Positions 44,277-53,688 of a stretch of DNA of 64,000 nucleotides are shown here, piece by piece. Each line of letters opens with the position of its first letter. The first letter of the stretch is position 1. Under the pieces are notes generated by a model. The model was not told where the DNA came from. It did not search any database and saw only the letters and a list, made by a program, of their open reading frames with translations. A program made the position numbers and the translations under genes. This DNA comes from Pedococcus_A sp963730585 (GTDB lineage Bacteria; Actinomycetota; Actinomycetes; Actinomycetales; Dermatophilaceae). The DNA lies in assembly GCA_963730585.1 (NCBI GenBank), contig CAVSSL010000011.1, forward strand, positions 186,001 to 250,000. Direction: 5' to 3'.

Positions 44277-45568
44277 GCGGCGCGACGGCTGGGCCGGAGG
44301 GACTGCGGCCCGACACCCTGGCGGTGCGGGGTGGCCTGCTGCGCAGCGGGTTCGACGAGACGGCCGAGGCCCTCTTCCTGACCTCCGGGTTCGTGTACGA
44401 GAGCGCGGAGCAGGCCGAGGCGGCCTTCAAGGACGAGATCGACAAGTTCATCTACTCGCGCTACGGCAACCCCACCGTGGCGATGTTCGAGGAGCGGCTC
44501 CGGCTGCTCGAGGGCGCCGAGGCGTGCTTCGCCACCGCCTCCGGCATGTCCGCCGTCTTCGTGGCGCTCTCGGCGCTGCTCGCCCAGGGCGACCGCGTCG
44601 TCGCCTCGCGCGGGCTGTTCGGCTCCTGCTTCGTCATCCTCGACGAGATCCTGCCCCGCTGGGGCGTGGAGACGGTGTTCGTCGACGGGCCCGACCTCGA
44701 CCAGTGGCGCGAGGCGCTGGCGCAGCCGACGACCGCGGTCTTCTTCGAGACGCCGAGCAACCCCATGCAGGAGCTGGTGGACATGCGGGCGGTCTCCGAC
44801 CTCGCGCACGCCGCCGGCGCCCAGGTCGTCGTCGACAACGTCTTCGGCACCCCGGTCTTCTCGCGCCCGCTCGAGTTCGGGGCCGACGTCGTCGTCTACT
44901 CGGCGACCAAGCACATCGACGGGCAGGGCCGCACCCTCGGCGGGGCCGTGCTCGGGCGCCAGGAGTTCATCGACGGGCCGGTCAAGAACCTCATGCGGCA
45001 CACCGGGCCGGCGATGTCGCCGTTCAACGCCTGGGTGCTCGTCAAGGGCCTGGAGACCATGTCGCTGCGCGTGCACCGGCAGGCCGAGTCCGCGCTCGAG
45101 CTGGCCCGCGTGCTGGAGGCGCACCCCCGGGTTCGACGCGTCGTCTACCCCTGGCTGGAGTCGCACCCCCAGCACGAGCTGGCCAAGGCCCAGATGACCG
45201 GCGGCGGCACCGTGGTCACCTTCGAGATCGACGGGGGCAAGGACGAGGCCTTCGCGGTGATGAACGCGCTGCGCATCGTCGACATCAGCAACAACCTCGG
45301 CGACGCGAAGTCGATGGTGACCCACCCGGCCACCACGACGCACCGCCGGCTGAGCCCCGAGGCCCGGGCGGCCGTGGGCATCACCGACGGCACCATTCGC
45401 ATCTCCGTGGGTCTCGAGGACCCCGCCGACCTCGCCGAGGACCTCACCGCCGCACTCGGGCTGACCTCGGCTGACTCGGCTCGCGAGACGGGCTCGTCAG
45501 ACGAGCAGGGGCACCAGGGCCAGCCCACCGGCCACCAAGGCACAGGCCAGTCCCTGCAGGGCCAGTGA
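44273..45568 (+). CDS. metZ: O-succinylhomoserine sulfhydrylase
   Basis: 431 aa; ATG at 44273 overlaps the rhodanese stop (ATGA). PLP-dependent Cys/Met metabolism enzyme: PLP Lys213 in YSATKHIDGQGR, FIYSRYGNPTVAMFEERL near the N terminus, SNNLGDAKSMVTHPATTTH near the C terminus. It makes homocysteine from activated homoserine and sulfide. MetZ-type because of the adjacent rhodanese and overall pattern; cystathionine gamma-synthase is the alternative. The last 24 residues are Gln/Gly-rich and overlap the convergent permease gene by 72 nt, perhaps because the ancestral stop was lost. Confidence 0.88.
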   Translation: MSGATAGPEGLRPDTLAVRGGLLRSGFDETAEALFLTSGFVYESAEQAEAAFKDEIDKFIYSRYGNPTVAMFEERLRLLEGAEACFATASGMSAVFVALSALLAQGDRVVASRGLFGSCFVILDEILPRWGVETVFVDGPDLDQWREALAQPTTAVFFETPSNPMQELVDMRAVSDLAHAAGAQVVVDNVFGTPVFSRPLEFGADVVVYSATKHIDGQGRTLGGAVLGRQEFIDGPVKNLMRHTGPAMSPFNAWVLVKGLETMSLRVHRQAESALELARVLEAHPRVRRVVYPWLESHPQHELAKAQMTGGGTVVTFEIDGGKDEAFAVMNALRIVDISNNLGDAKSMVTHPATTTHRRLSPEARAAVGITDGTIRISVGLEDPADLAEDLTAALGLTSADSARETGSSDEQGHQGQPTGHQGTGQSLQGQ

Positions 45569-46591
45569 CCGACGGCTGACCACGACCCCCGCGGTGCGGC
45601 AGCGCTGCGCCCACAGCAGGGTCGCGAGCGAGGCCCACGGCGTGACCAGCGGACCCACGTTGACCCCCACCAGCAGCGCCATCAGGCGGGCGGGCTCGGT
45701 GCGTGCCACCGACTCCAGCGCGAGGTAGGCCGGCAGGTTGTTCACCACGTTGGCCGACAGGGCACCCAGACCGGCCAGCCGCGCCAGGTCCGCGGCGCTG
45801 GTGCCGCCCCCGGCGAGGTCCTGCAGCCACGCCTCCAGGCCGTTCCGCAGCGCGAGGTCGACGCCGACGAAGAGCACCGCGAGCACCAGTGCCATGCGCC
45901 ACGGGACCGCGAGGCCGCTCAGCACGCGGCGGTCGCGGCGCCACGTGACCGCCACGAGCACGACCGCGGCCGCCGAGGACACCACCGCGGGGTTGGCGCC
46001 GAGGGCGAAGAACGGTCCGACGGCCACGCACACCGCCGCCGCGGCCCGCAGCAGGGCGCGGTCGTGGGGCTCCGGTGGAGCGTCGGGCAGGTAGCGGCCC
46101 GACAGCTCGCGCCGGTGCAGGAGGAACAGCACCGCCACGGTGCCCACCACGGCGCCGAGGGCGGGCAGCGCGGCCAGCCGCACGTAGCCCGCATGGCCCA
46201 GGCCGAGGGTCTCGAACTGGTGCAGCGCGAGCAGGTTGGTGAGGTTCGACACCGGCAGGAGCAGCGAGGCGGTGTTCGCCAGCCAGAGGGTGCTCAGGGC
46301 GAACGGCACGGGGGAGAGCCCCAGCTGCCGTGCGACGGCCAGGCCCACGGGGGTCAGGAGGACGGCCGTGGTGTCGAGGGAGAGCACGACCGTGCACGCG
46401 GTCGCGACGAGCACGAAGAGCAGCCAGAGCACCGGTGTGCGGTGCCGGCCGGCCCTGGCGGCCCAGTGCCCGGCGACGTCGAACACGCCCGCGCGGTCAC
46501 TGATCTCGGCGACCACGGTGATGGCGAGCAGGAAGACCAGGACCGGCCCGACCCGGGCCACGAGCTCGACGAGGTCGGCGCCGGTCAGCAC
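45497..46591 (-). CDS. ArsB/SLC13-type ion transporter permease
   Basis: 364 aa, GTG start. About ten helices; the repeated half motifs (LLTPVGLAVARQLGLSP with LANTASLLLPVSNLTNL, and ANVVNNLPAYLAL with NVGPLVTPWASLATLLW) are those of the ArsB/NhaD/SLC13 superfamily. Shorter than the usual 400-430 aa. Members export arsenite or sodium, or import anions. No arsenic gene is adjacent, so arsenite transport is only one option. Confidence 0.78.
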   Translation of the reverse strand: MLTGADLVELVARVGPVLVFLLAITVVAEISDRAGVFDVAGHWAARAGRHRTPVLWLLFVLVATACTVVLSLDTTAVLLTPVGLAVARQLGLSPVPFALSTLWLANTASLLLPVSNLTNLLALHQFETLGLGHAGYVRLAALPALGAVVGTVAVLFLLHRRELSGRYLPDAPPEPHDRALLRAAAAVCVAVGPFFALGANPAVVSSAAAVVLVAVTWRRDRRVLSGLAVPWRMALVLAVLFVGVDLALRNGLEAWLQDLAGGGTSAADLARLAGLGALSANVVNNLPAYLALESVARTEPARLMALLVGVNVGPLVTPWASLATLLWAQRCRTAGVVVSRRSLALQGLACALVAGGLALVPLLV

Positions 46592-46648
46592 GTGGAGGCC
46601 GACATGCGGGCAGGGCGACGCGGTTGCCCGCGTCGGTGCAACCTGCGC

Positions 46649-47395
46649 TCAGCGAGCCGTGGCATCGAGCACCCACGGCTGGCCGGCTCGGCGCGGTTCG
46701 CTGAGCCGCACGTCGAAGGCCGTCTCCAGCGTGGTCGCCAGGGCTGGCACGGTGCGCGGGTCGGCGCCCACCTGGCAGAGGTGGCGGGCCACCAGCCCGC
46801 GGGTGTGCTTGGCCATGTGGGTGGCTCCCGGCACCCGGACCTGAACCCAGCGGTCGGCGAGGTCGCCGCTGGGAGCCCACGCCGCGGCATACGTGCTCGA
46901 CCGGCAGTCGACGATGACGCCCCGCCCGGCGGCCTGGGGCAGCACCTGCGCGAGCTCGGGCTTCCACGTGCTCGCCAGTGGCCCGACACCGGGGAGGTTG
47001 ACGGCCATGGACAGGCGGTAGGGGACGATCGAGTCGCTGGGGCGCACGGCGCCGAACAGCGCGGAGACCGTCACGAGCCAGCGGTTCGCGCGGCGCCGGG
47101 CAGCGGTGTCGAGGGTCGCGAGGTCGAGGGCGTCGTAGAGCACGCCGGTGTAGACGCGGGCAGCGGGCAGGGCCGGCGCCGTCTCCAGCACGAGGTTGCG
47201 GGCGACCTCGGCGGTCAGCGTGGGGGAGACCCCCAGCACCGTGAAGGCGTCCGGGTGCTCGGACACCTTGGCCAGCGCCGCGGCGACCGCACGGCGGGTG
47301 TCGGTGAGCTCGGGGAACGAGAGCGCTGCCAGGTCGAGGGGGCGACCCCGCGTGCGGCCGGTCTTGGACTCGGAGGGCGGCAGCAGGATCAGCAC
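46649..47395 (-). CDS. yaaA: Peroxide stress protein YaaA family
   Basis: 248 aa; GTG at 47395 with TACCCT 7 nt upstream, leaderless. Starts with LILLPPSESK, the family signature, and continues with YTGVLYDALD and HMAKHTRG. YaaA proteins bind DNA through a helix-hairpin-helix-containing fold and limit iron-driven damage under peroxide stress in Escherichia coli. Divergent from the RNB gene. Confidence 0.88.
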   Translation of the reverse strand: MLILLPPSESKTGRTRGRPLDLAALSFPELTDTRRAVAAALAKVSEHPDAFTVLGVSPTLTAEVARNLVLETAPALPAARVYTGVLYDALDLATLDTAARRRANRWLVTVSALFGAVRPSDSIVPYRLSMAVNLPGVGPLASTWKPELAQVLPQAAGRGVIVDCRSSTYAAAWAPSGDLADRWVQVRVPGATHMAKHTRGLVARHLCQVGADPRTVPALATTLETAFDVRLSEPRRAGQPWVLDATAR

Positions 47396-47499
47396 GCAGA
47401 CAAGGGTAGGCGGGAGCCGTGCCGGCGGCGCCACGGCCCTTGCCGTGGCTGGGGGCCGCGCAACGGGCCGGACCGGTGGCCGGTCGGTAGGTTGCTGAC

Positions 47500-48948
47500 A
47501 TGCCGAAGCGGACCATCCACCTCGCCCCGCCCGTGTCCGAGACGACTGCCGCCCAGGCGGAGCGGCTGCGGGCCAGGTTCGACGCCGTGCGGGCCGAGCA
47601 GCACGTCCCGTCGGCCTTCCCGGCGGAGGTGCTCGAGGAGGCACGCGGGGCAGCCGCGGCGGCGGCGCTGCCGGACCGCGACGAGACGTCGGTGCCGTTT
47701 CGCACGATCGACCCTCCGGGCTCGATGGACCTCGACCAGGCGCTGCACGTCGAGCGCGACGGCGACGGCTACCGCGTCAGGTACGCCATCGCCGACGTGC
47801 CCGCCTTCGTCACGCCCGGGAACGCCCTGGACGCCGAGGCCCGGCGCCGGGGCCAGACCATCTACGCGCCCGACCAGCGCACCCCGCTCCACCCGCCGGA
47901 GCTGAGCGAGGACGCCGCGAGCCTGCTGCCCGACCAGGTGCGTCCGGCGTTCGTGTGGGACGTGCGGCTCGGCCCGGACGGCACGACGACGTCGGCGGAG
48001 GTCTACCGGGCGCTGGTGCGCAGCGTTGCCCGGCACGACTACGCCGAGGTGCAGCAGGCTGTCGACGACGGCACCGCGCACGAGGTCCTGGTGCTCCTCC
48101 AGGAGGTGGGGGAGAAGCGCCTCGAGCTCGAGCGCCAGCGCGGCGGCGCCAGCCTGCCGATGCCGGAGCAGGAGGTCTCCGAGGACGGCGAGGAGCACTA
48201 CCGCCTGCACTTCCGGCCGGCGCTCGCGGCCGAGGACTGGAACGCCCAGCTGTCGCTGATGACGGGGATGGTCGCTGCGGAGATCATGCTCAAGGGCGGG
48301 ATCGGCATCCTGAGGACCATGCCGTCGCCCGAGCCCGAGGCGGTCGAGCGCTTCCGTCGGGAGGCCCGCGCCCTCGGCGTGGAGTGGCCGCAGGGCCAGC
48401 CCTACGGCGAGTTCCTGCGCTCGCTGGACCGCGACAACCCGCGGCACCTCGGGCTCATCCACGAGGCCACGTCGCTGTTCCGGGGCGCGGGCTACACGCC
48501 CTTCGACGGTGAGGCCCCGGAGTCGCCCGACCACGCGGCGGTCGCCGCGCCGTACGCCCACGTCACCGCACCGCTGCGGCGTCTGGTCGACCGCTTCGGC
48601 CTCGTCGTGTGCGAGGCCCTGTGCCGGGGGAGCGAGGTGCCGGGCTGGGTCCGCGAGGCGCTCCCGGGACTGCCCGAGGCCATGCAGGCGTCCGACCGGG
48701 TGGCGGGGGCGGTCGAGCGAGGCTGCGCCGACGCGGTGGAGGCGGCCGTGCTGGAGCACCGGGTGGGCGAGGTCTTCGACGCGGTCGTGGTCGACGACCG
48801 CAACAGCTCGGGGGTCCTGCTCCAGCTGCAGGAACCCGCGGTGGTCGCCGCCGCCGACGGGCGGGCACAACTCGGCTCGACGGTCCGGGCTCGCCTGGCC
48901 GAGGCGGAGATCTCGACCAGCACGGTCCGGTTCACGGTCGAGGCCTAG
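47500..48948 (+). CDS. RNB-domain exoribonuclease
   Basis: 482 aa; ATG with TAGGTT 6 nt upstream, leaderless. RNase II/R catalytic domain: RTIDPPGSMDLDQAL carries the metal-binding Asp residues, YAIADVPAFVTPGN and YAHVTAPLRRLVDRF follow. It lacks N-terminal cold-shock domains and a clear S1 domain, so it is a short form typical of actinobacteria. It degrades RNA 3' to 5'. Confidence 0.92.
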   Translation: MPKRTIHLAPPVSETTAAQAERLRARFDAVRAEQHVPSAFPAEVLEEARGAAAAAALPDRDETSVPFRTIDPPGSMDLDQALHVERDGDGYRVRYAIADVPAFVTPGNALDAEARRRGQTIYAPDQRTPLHPPELSEDAASLLPDQVRPAFVWDVRLGPDGTTTSAEVYRALVRSVARHDYAEVQQAVDDGTAHEVLVLLQEVGEKRLELERQRGGASLPMPEQEVSEDGEEHYRLHFRPALAAEDWNAQLSLMTGMVAAEIMLKGGIGILRTMPSPEPEAVERFRREARALGVEWPQGQPYGEFLRSLDRDNPRHLGLIHEATSLFRGAGYTPFDGEAPESPDHAAVAAPYAHVTAPLRRLVDRFGLVVCEALCRGSEVPGWVREALPGLPEAMQASDRVAGAVERGCADAVEAAVLEHRVGEVFDAVVVDDRNSSGVLLQLQEPAVVAAADGRAQLGSTVRARLAEAEISTSTVRFTVEA

Positions 48949-48986
48949 CCTGCCGGCTGTCCCTGCGCGCCCGGGGGCGCGCAGGC

Positions 48987-49033
48987 GGCATACCGAGGTG
49001 CCCGCCGCTTCGCGCAGGGCGAGGCGGTATGCC
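48987..49033. repeat. Inverted GGCATACC/GGTATGCC pair between genes
   Basis: GCGGCATACC and its complement GGTATGCCGC flank about 28 nt between the RNB and GH15 genes. It could act as a weak terminator for the RNB gene and is one of the inverted pairs of the GTATGCCG motif. Confidence 0.6.
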
Positions 49034-49134
49034 GCGTGGTCTCGACCTCGTCTCATCCTCCGTGGGCGAGGCGGGCGGCGGTGGCGTCTGCCCAGAGTGG
49101 AGCCATCGTGACCGTGACCCACCGGAGGACTGAC

Positions 49135-51051
49135 ATGGCTGACTACCCACTCATCGCCGACCACGGACTGATCGGGGACCTGCAGACGGCGGCGCTGGTG
49201 ACGACCGACGGGTCGATCGACTGGTTCTGCGCGCCGAGGTTCGACTCGGGCAGCATCTTCGGGGCACTGCTGGACCACCGCCGGGGCGGCCACTTCCGGG
49301 TGCGGCCGACCGCGGAGGCGTTCACCCGCAAGCAGCTCTACTTCCCCGACACCGCCATCCTCGTGACGCGGTACATGACCGAGGCCGGGGTGGGAGAGGT
49401 CGTCGACTTCATGCCGGTGTCGAGCAGCACCGTGGCCACGAACCGCCACCGGATCGTCCGGATGGTGCGCTGCGTGCGCGGGCAGATGACCTTCGAGGTC
49501 GACCTGGCACCGCGCTTCGACTACGGCCGCGAGCGGCACGAGACACAGATGGCTGACGGGGGCGCGGTGTTCAGGGGCACCAGCACCGCCATGACGGTGC
49601 ACCTGGTGCGCGAGCCCGAGGACGGCCAGCTGGCCCAGATCTCGGTCCTCGACAACGGTGACCTGCACGCCGAGCTCACACTGATGGCCGGGCAGATGCG
49701 CGGCATGGTGGTCGAGACGGGCACCGAGGGACCGCCTCGGCAGATGCGCGTCGCCGAGATCCGCAACCTGTTCGACGAGACGGTGGCGTTCTGGAGGCGC
49801 TGGCTGGCGCAGTCGACCTACACCGGCCGGTGGCGCGAGGCGCTGCACAGGTCTGCGATCACCCTCAAGCTCATGACCTACGCGCCCAGTGGTGGCCTCG
49901 TCGCGGCTCCGACCGCCGGGCTGCCGGAGCAGATCGGGGGCGAGCGCAACTGGGACTACCGCTACACGTGGATCCGCGACGCCTCCTTCTCGGTGTACTC
50001 ACTGCTCGGTCTGGGGTTCCGGGAGGAGGCGGCGGCGTTCGCCGTGTGGCTGCGTGACCGGGTGCAGGAGCAGGCCGGGGCCAACGGGCCGCTGCAGATC
50101 ATGTACCGCGTCGACGGGTCGTCCGACCTCAGCGAGGAGGTGCTCGACCACTGGGAGGGCTACCGCGGCTCGTCCCCGGTGCGCATCGGCAACGGTGCCG
50201 CCGACCAGCTGCAGCTCGACATCTACGGCGAGGCCATCGACAGCCTCTACTTCGCTGACAAGAGCGGCATCCAGGCGGGCCACGGCGGCTGGCTGCGGAT
50301 CGCACACCTGCTCGACTGGCTCGCCGAGAACTGGGACCAGCCCGAGGAGGGCATCTGGGAGACCCGTGGTGGGCGGGAGAGCTTCACGTACGGGCGGCTG
50401 ATGAGCTGGGTCGCCCTCGACCGCGGCATACGGCTGTCGACCAGTCACGGGCGGCCTGCGCCGGTGGACCGGTGGCGGCAGGAGCGCGACGCCATCTACA
50501 CGCAGATCATGGAGCAGGGGTGGAGCACCAAGCGCCAGGCCTTCCGCCAGCACTACCGCACCGACGTGCTCGACTCGTCGCTGCTGCGTGCCACCGCCGT
50601 CGGGTTCATCACCCCGAACGACCCGCTGTGGACCTCGACGCTGGCGGCGATGGAGGACGAGCTCGTCACCGACAGCCTCGTCTACCGCTACGACCCGGAG
50701 GCCTCGCCCGACGGCCTGCGCGGGTCCGAGGGCACGTTCTCGCTGTGCACGTTCATGTACGTCGACTCGCTCGCCCGAGCCGGCCAGCTCGACAAGGCAC
50801 GCGTCATCTTCGAGAAGATGCTGACCTACGCCAACCACGTGGGCCTCTTCAGCGAGGAGATCGCGCTCACCGGCGAGCAGATCGGCAACTTCCCGCAGGC
50901 GTTCACCCACCTGGCGATGATCGACGCCGCGATCACGCTCGACAAGCAGCTCGACAGCGGTGTGCCGGCCCTGACGGTTCCCCGACCCGCGGCCCACATG
51001 CCGGGTTGGACCCCGCAGGAGAGCGCCACAGGAGCGCACGTGTCGGCCTGA
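49135..51051 (+). CDS. GH15-family glycoside hydrolase (trehalase/glucoamylase-like)
   Basis: 638 aa; ATG at 49135 with GGAGG 6 nt upstream. N-terminal beta-sandwich (DYPLIADHGLIGDLQTAALV, TDGSIDWFCAPRFDS) then an (alpha/alpha)6 barrel from about residue 240: GGERNWDYRYTWIRDASF, VRIGNGAADQLQLDIYGE and SEGTFSLCTFMYVDSLARAG. This is the GH15 form widespread in actinobacteria, including the mycobacterial trehalase. No signal peptide; it acts on an intracellular alpha-glucoside, perhaps trehalose. Confidence 0.92.
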   Translation: MADYPLIADHGLIGDLQTAALVTTDGSIDWFCAPRFDSGSIFGALLDHRRGGHFRVRPTAEAFTRKQLYFPDTAILVTRYMTEAGVGEVVDFMPVSSSTVATNRHRIVRMVRCVRGQMTFEVDLAPRFDYGRERHETQMADGGAVFRGTSTAMTVHLVREPEDGQLAQISVLDNGDLHAELTLMAGQMRGMVVETGTEGPPRQMRVAEIRNLFDETVAFWRRWLAQSTYTGRWREALHRSAITLKLMTYAPSGGLVAAPTAGLPEQIGGERNWDYRYTWIRDASFSVYSLLGLGFREEAAAFAVWLRDRVQEQAGANGPLQIMYRVDGSSDLSEEVLDHWEGYRGSSPVRIGNGAADQLQLDIYGEAIDSLYFADKSGIQAGHGGWLRIAHLLDWLAENWDQPEEGIWETRGGRESFTYGRLMSWVALDRGIRLSTSHGRPAPVDRWRQERDAIYTQIMEQGWSTKRQAFRQHYRTDVLDSSLLRATAVGFITPNDPLWTSTLAAMEDELVTDSLVYRYDPEASPDGLRGSEGTFSLCTFMYVDSLARAGQLDKARVIFEKMLTYANHVGLFSEEIALTGEQIGNFPQAFTHLAMIDAAITLDKQLDSGVPALTVPRPAAHMPGWTPQESATGAHVSA

Positions 51052-51065
51052 TCTCGCCAGCGACA

Positions 51066-51095
51066 CCGGTCCCCGGGCTCGAGCCCGGGGACCGG
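51066..51095. terminator. Bidirectional terminator between convergent genes
   Basis: A fully self-complementary 30-base sequence centred on CTCGAG lies between the GH15 stop (51051) and the RDD gene end (51100). It can form a strong stem on either transcript. Confidence 0.8.
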
Positions 51096-51099
51096 CGCG

Positions 51100-51585
51100 T
51101 CAGTGTTGGGGCTGCCAGTCGTAGAGGACGGACGTGCGCAGCACGACGTCCTGCACCGAGCGGTTCTCGCGGTTCACCGCCACCCACAGCAGACCGATGG
51201 GGAAGAAGGCGCAGAAGAGTGCGCGGACGAACGCCCCGAGAAGCCGCATGTTGGTCCCGTTGTAGCTCACCACCCGCAGGCCCATCACGTGGCAGCCATA
51301 GGTGCGCCCGGCGATCCACCACGACCCCGTGAGGTAGACGACGAGGACCCAGAGCGCCGCGGCCAGGCTGAAGAACAGGCCGGGCTCCGGGAAGGAGAAG
51401 GTGCGCGGGTCGATCAGGAAGACGAGGGCGGTGAACCCGACGTAGCCCAGCAGGAGCACGACGCCGACCAGAAGGGAGTCGATGGTCGCTGCCACCAGTC
51501 GGGTGACCAGCCCGGCACGGTGCCCCTGGTAGGGCCGTGCCTCCGCTGGCAGTGGTGAGATCCCGCTGGTGGTCACGTTGCTCAC
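51100..51585 (-). CDS. RDD-family membrane protein
   Basis: 161 aa; GTG at 51585 overlaps the stop of the repeat protein as GTGA. RDD domain: RLVAATIDSLLVGVVLLLGYVG with the Asp of helix 1, WWIAGRTYGCHVMGLRVV, and LGAFVRALFCAFFPIGLLWV. Three helices. RDD proteins may be small transporters; one was linked to Na+/H+ exchange, but most are unknown. Coupling with the repeat protein suggests a joint function at the membrane. Confidence 0.9.
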   Translation of the reverse strand: MSNVTTSGISPLPAEARPYQGHRAGLVTRLVAATIDSLLVGVVLLLGYVGFTALVFLIDPRTFSFPEPGLFFSLAAALWVLVVYLTGSWWIAGRTYGCHVMGLRVVSYNGTNMRLLGAFVRALFCAFFPIGLLWVAVNRENRSVQDVVLRTSVLYDWQPQH

Positions 51586-53673
51586 CTGCGGTCCGGACCG
51601 GGCGGTGCTGCCGGTCGCTCGTCGTGACCGTCGGACTCGACCGGGGTGCTCGGGCTTCCGGGGTGACGCCGTCCACGCCGGAGGAGGATCCGGTCCACCG
51701 CTCGGCCGACCGCCTCGTCGGCGTGGATGCCCTGCATGCGCGCGCCGCGCACGGTCTCCGACGCCATCGAGCCGGTGGACTCCCGGATGATCTCGGGCAG
51801 GTCGACGGCGTCGATGACCTCCTCGGCCAGGCCGACGAGGTCGATGCGTGCGAGGACGGCGTTCACCAGGGCGTCGAGGTCCACCCGGTTCAGCACGATG
51901 GCCGTCAGGTCGAGCCGGTCGATCACGGCCTCCACGTCGAGGCGTCGTGCGATGTCGTCGAGGTCGACGCCGGCCACGATGGCGTCGAGGTCGACGCGTT
52001 GCTGGACGAGCGCGGTGAGGTCGAGGCGGTCGATGACGGCCTCGATGTCCAGTTGCGCCGCAACGGCGTTCAGGTCGACCCGCTGCTGGACCAGGGCGGT
52101 GAGGTCCAGGCGGTTGAGGATGGCCTCGATGTCCAGCTGTGCCGCAACGGCATTCAGGTCGACACGTTGCTGGACCAGGGCGGTGAGGTCGAGGCGGTTG
52201 AGGATGGCCTCGATGTCGATGCGTGAGGCGACCGCGTCGAGGTCCACGCCGGCCACGATGGCGTTGAGGTCAACTCGTTGCTGGACCAGCGCGGTGAGGT
52301 CGAGGCGGTTGAGGACGGCGTCGATGTCGACACCGGCGACGATGGCGTTGAGGTCGACCCGTTGCTGGACCAGGGCGGTGAGGTCGAGGCGGTCGATGAC
52401 GGCGTCGATGTCGACACCGGCGACGATGGCGTCGAGGTCGACGCGGCGCTGGACCAGGGCGGTGAGGTCGAGGCGGTTGAGGACGGCCTCGATGTCGACA
52501 CCGGCGACGATGGCGTCGAGGTCGACGCGTTGCTGGACCAGGGCGGTGAGGTCGAGGCGGTTGAGGATGGCCTCGATGTCGATGCGTGTGGCGACCGCGT
52601 CGATGTCGACACCGGCGACGATGGCGTTGAGGTCGACTCGTTGCTGGACCAGGGCGGTGAGGTCGAGTCGGTTGAGGATGGCCTCGATGTCGATCCGTGT
52701 GGCAACCGCGTCGATGTCGACGCCGGCGACGATGCCGTTGAGGTCGACGCGTTGCTGGACCAGAGCGGTGAGGTCGAGTCGGTTGAGGATGGCCTCGATG
52801 TCGATCCGTGAGGCAACCGCGTCGATGTCGACACCGGCGACGATGGCGTTCGAGGTCGACCCGCTGCTGGACCAGCGCCGTGAGGTCCAGGCGGTCGATG
52901 ACGGCGTCGATGTCGACACCGGCGACGATGGCGTCGAGGTCCACTCGTTGCTGGACCAGGGCGGTGAGGTCGAGGCGGTTGAGGACGGCCTCGATGTCGA
53001 CACCGGCGACGATGGCGTCGAGGTCCACTCGTTGCTGGACCAGGGCGGTGAGGTCGAGACGGTCGATGACAGCACCGATGTCGACGCGGCGCACGATCGC
53101 GTCCAGGTCGACCTCCTCCACCACGAAGTCGAGGTCCACTCTGTCGCGCACCAGCTCGGTGAGGTCGAGCCGGTCGAGCACCTTTGCGATGTCCAGACGC
53201 ACTGCCGCCGCGTCGAGGTCGACACCGGCGACGACCGCGTCGAGATCGACCTGGCGCAGGACGACGTCGGTGAGGTTGATGCGACCGAGGATGGTCTCCG
53301 CAACGGCGGGGACGGCACCGTCGAGCAGCCGCGAGAGAGCCTCCTCGAGCGAGCGACGACGAGCGGTGCCGATTCGCCCCAACCCGTCGACCACGCGAGC
53401 AGGCTGCAGGAACCCCGGCACGCCCGGCGGCCGCAGAACCATGCCGACAGCGGGCCGCACCACCGATGAACCGGCGTGGACGAGCCTGCCTGCGAGGCCG
53501 AGCCCGAGGGCGGATGCGCCGAGCACCACGTCACCCATCGATGGCGCCCGGTGGTCGCCAGGGCTCAAGGGCACCAGACGTGGCCGGCCGCTGCCGACGC
53601 CCGGCTCTGGCCGCGGCGTTCCGGGTGGGGGCGGGACCGCGTCCCGGCCGCCGAGATGCCCAGCCGTGGCCAC
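51582..53673 (-). pseudogene. Long repeat protein of unknown function, one-base frameshift
   Basis: Starts at or near 53673 and ends at 51582. After an N-terminal segment (MGDVVLGASALGLGLAGRLV, LQPARVVDGLGRIG) comes a region of about 14 modules built from 9-10-residue units of the form hydrophobic-Asp-hydrophobic: VDLDAIVAG, VDIDAVATR, IDIEAILNR, LDLTALVQQ. The C terminus is different (LPEIIRESTGSMASETVRG, AVGRAVDRILLRRGRR). The frame breaks once at about 52849-52851, where GTTCGAGG replaces GTCGAGG or GTTGAGG; one extra base. Otherwise the protein would be about 700 aa, acidic and non-membrane. Coupled to the RDD gene by GTGA. I infer a stacked solenoid or adhesin-like scaffold. Confidence 0.75.
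51880..53240 (-). repeat. Tandem coding repeats of the repeat protein
   Basis: Imperfect tandem repeats of 84 or about 111 bp, sharing blocks such as the reverse complement of GTTGCTGGACCAGGGCGGTG. Unit types alternate and neighbouring copies are near-identical, so expansion by recombination is likely. Repeats hamper assembly, and copy number should be regarded as uncertain. Confidence 0.85.
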
Positions 53674-53688
53674 GTGACTACCCCTCGT

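Noticed and set aside
51880..53240. Repeats resembling a CRISPR array
   Set aside because: The units are 84-111 bp, contiguous without unique spacers, and translate into a periodic protein.
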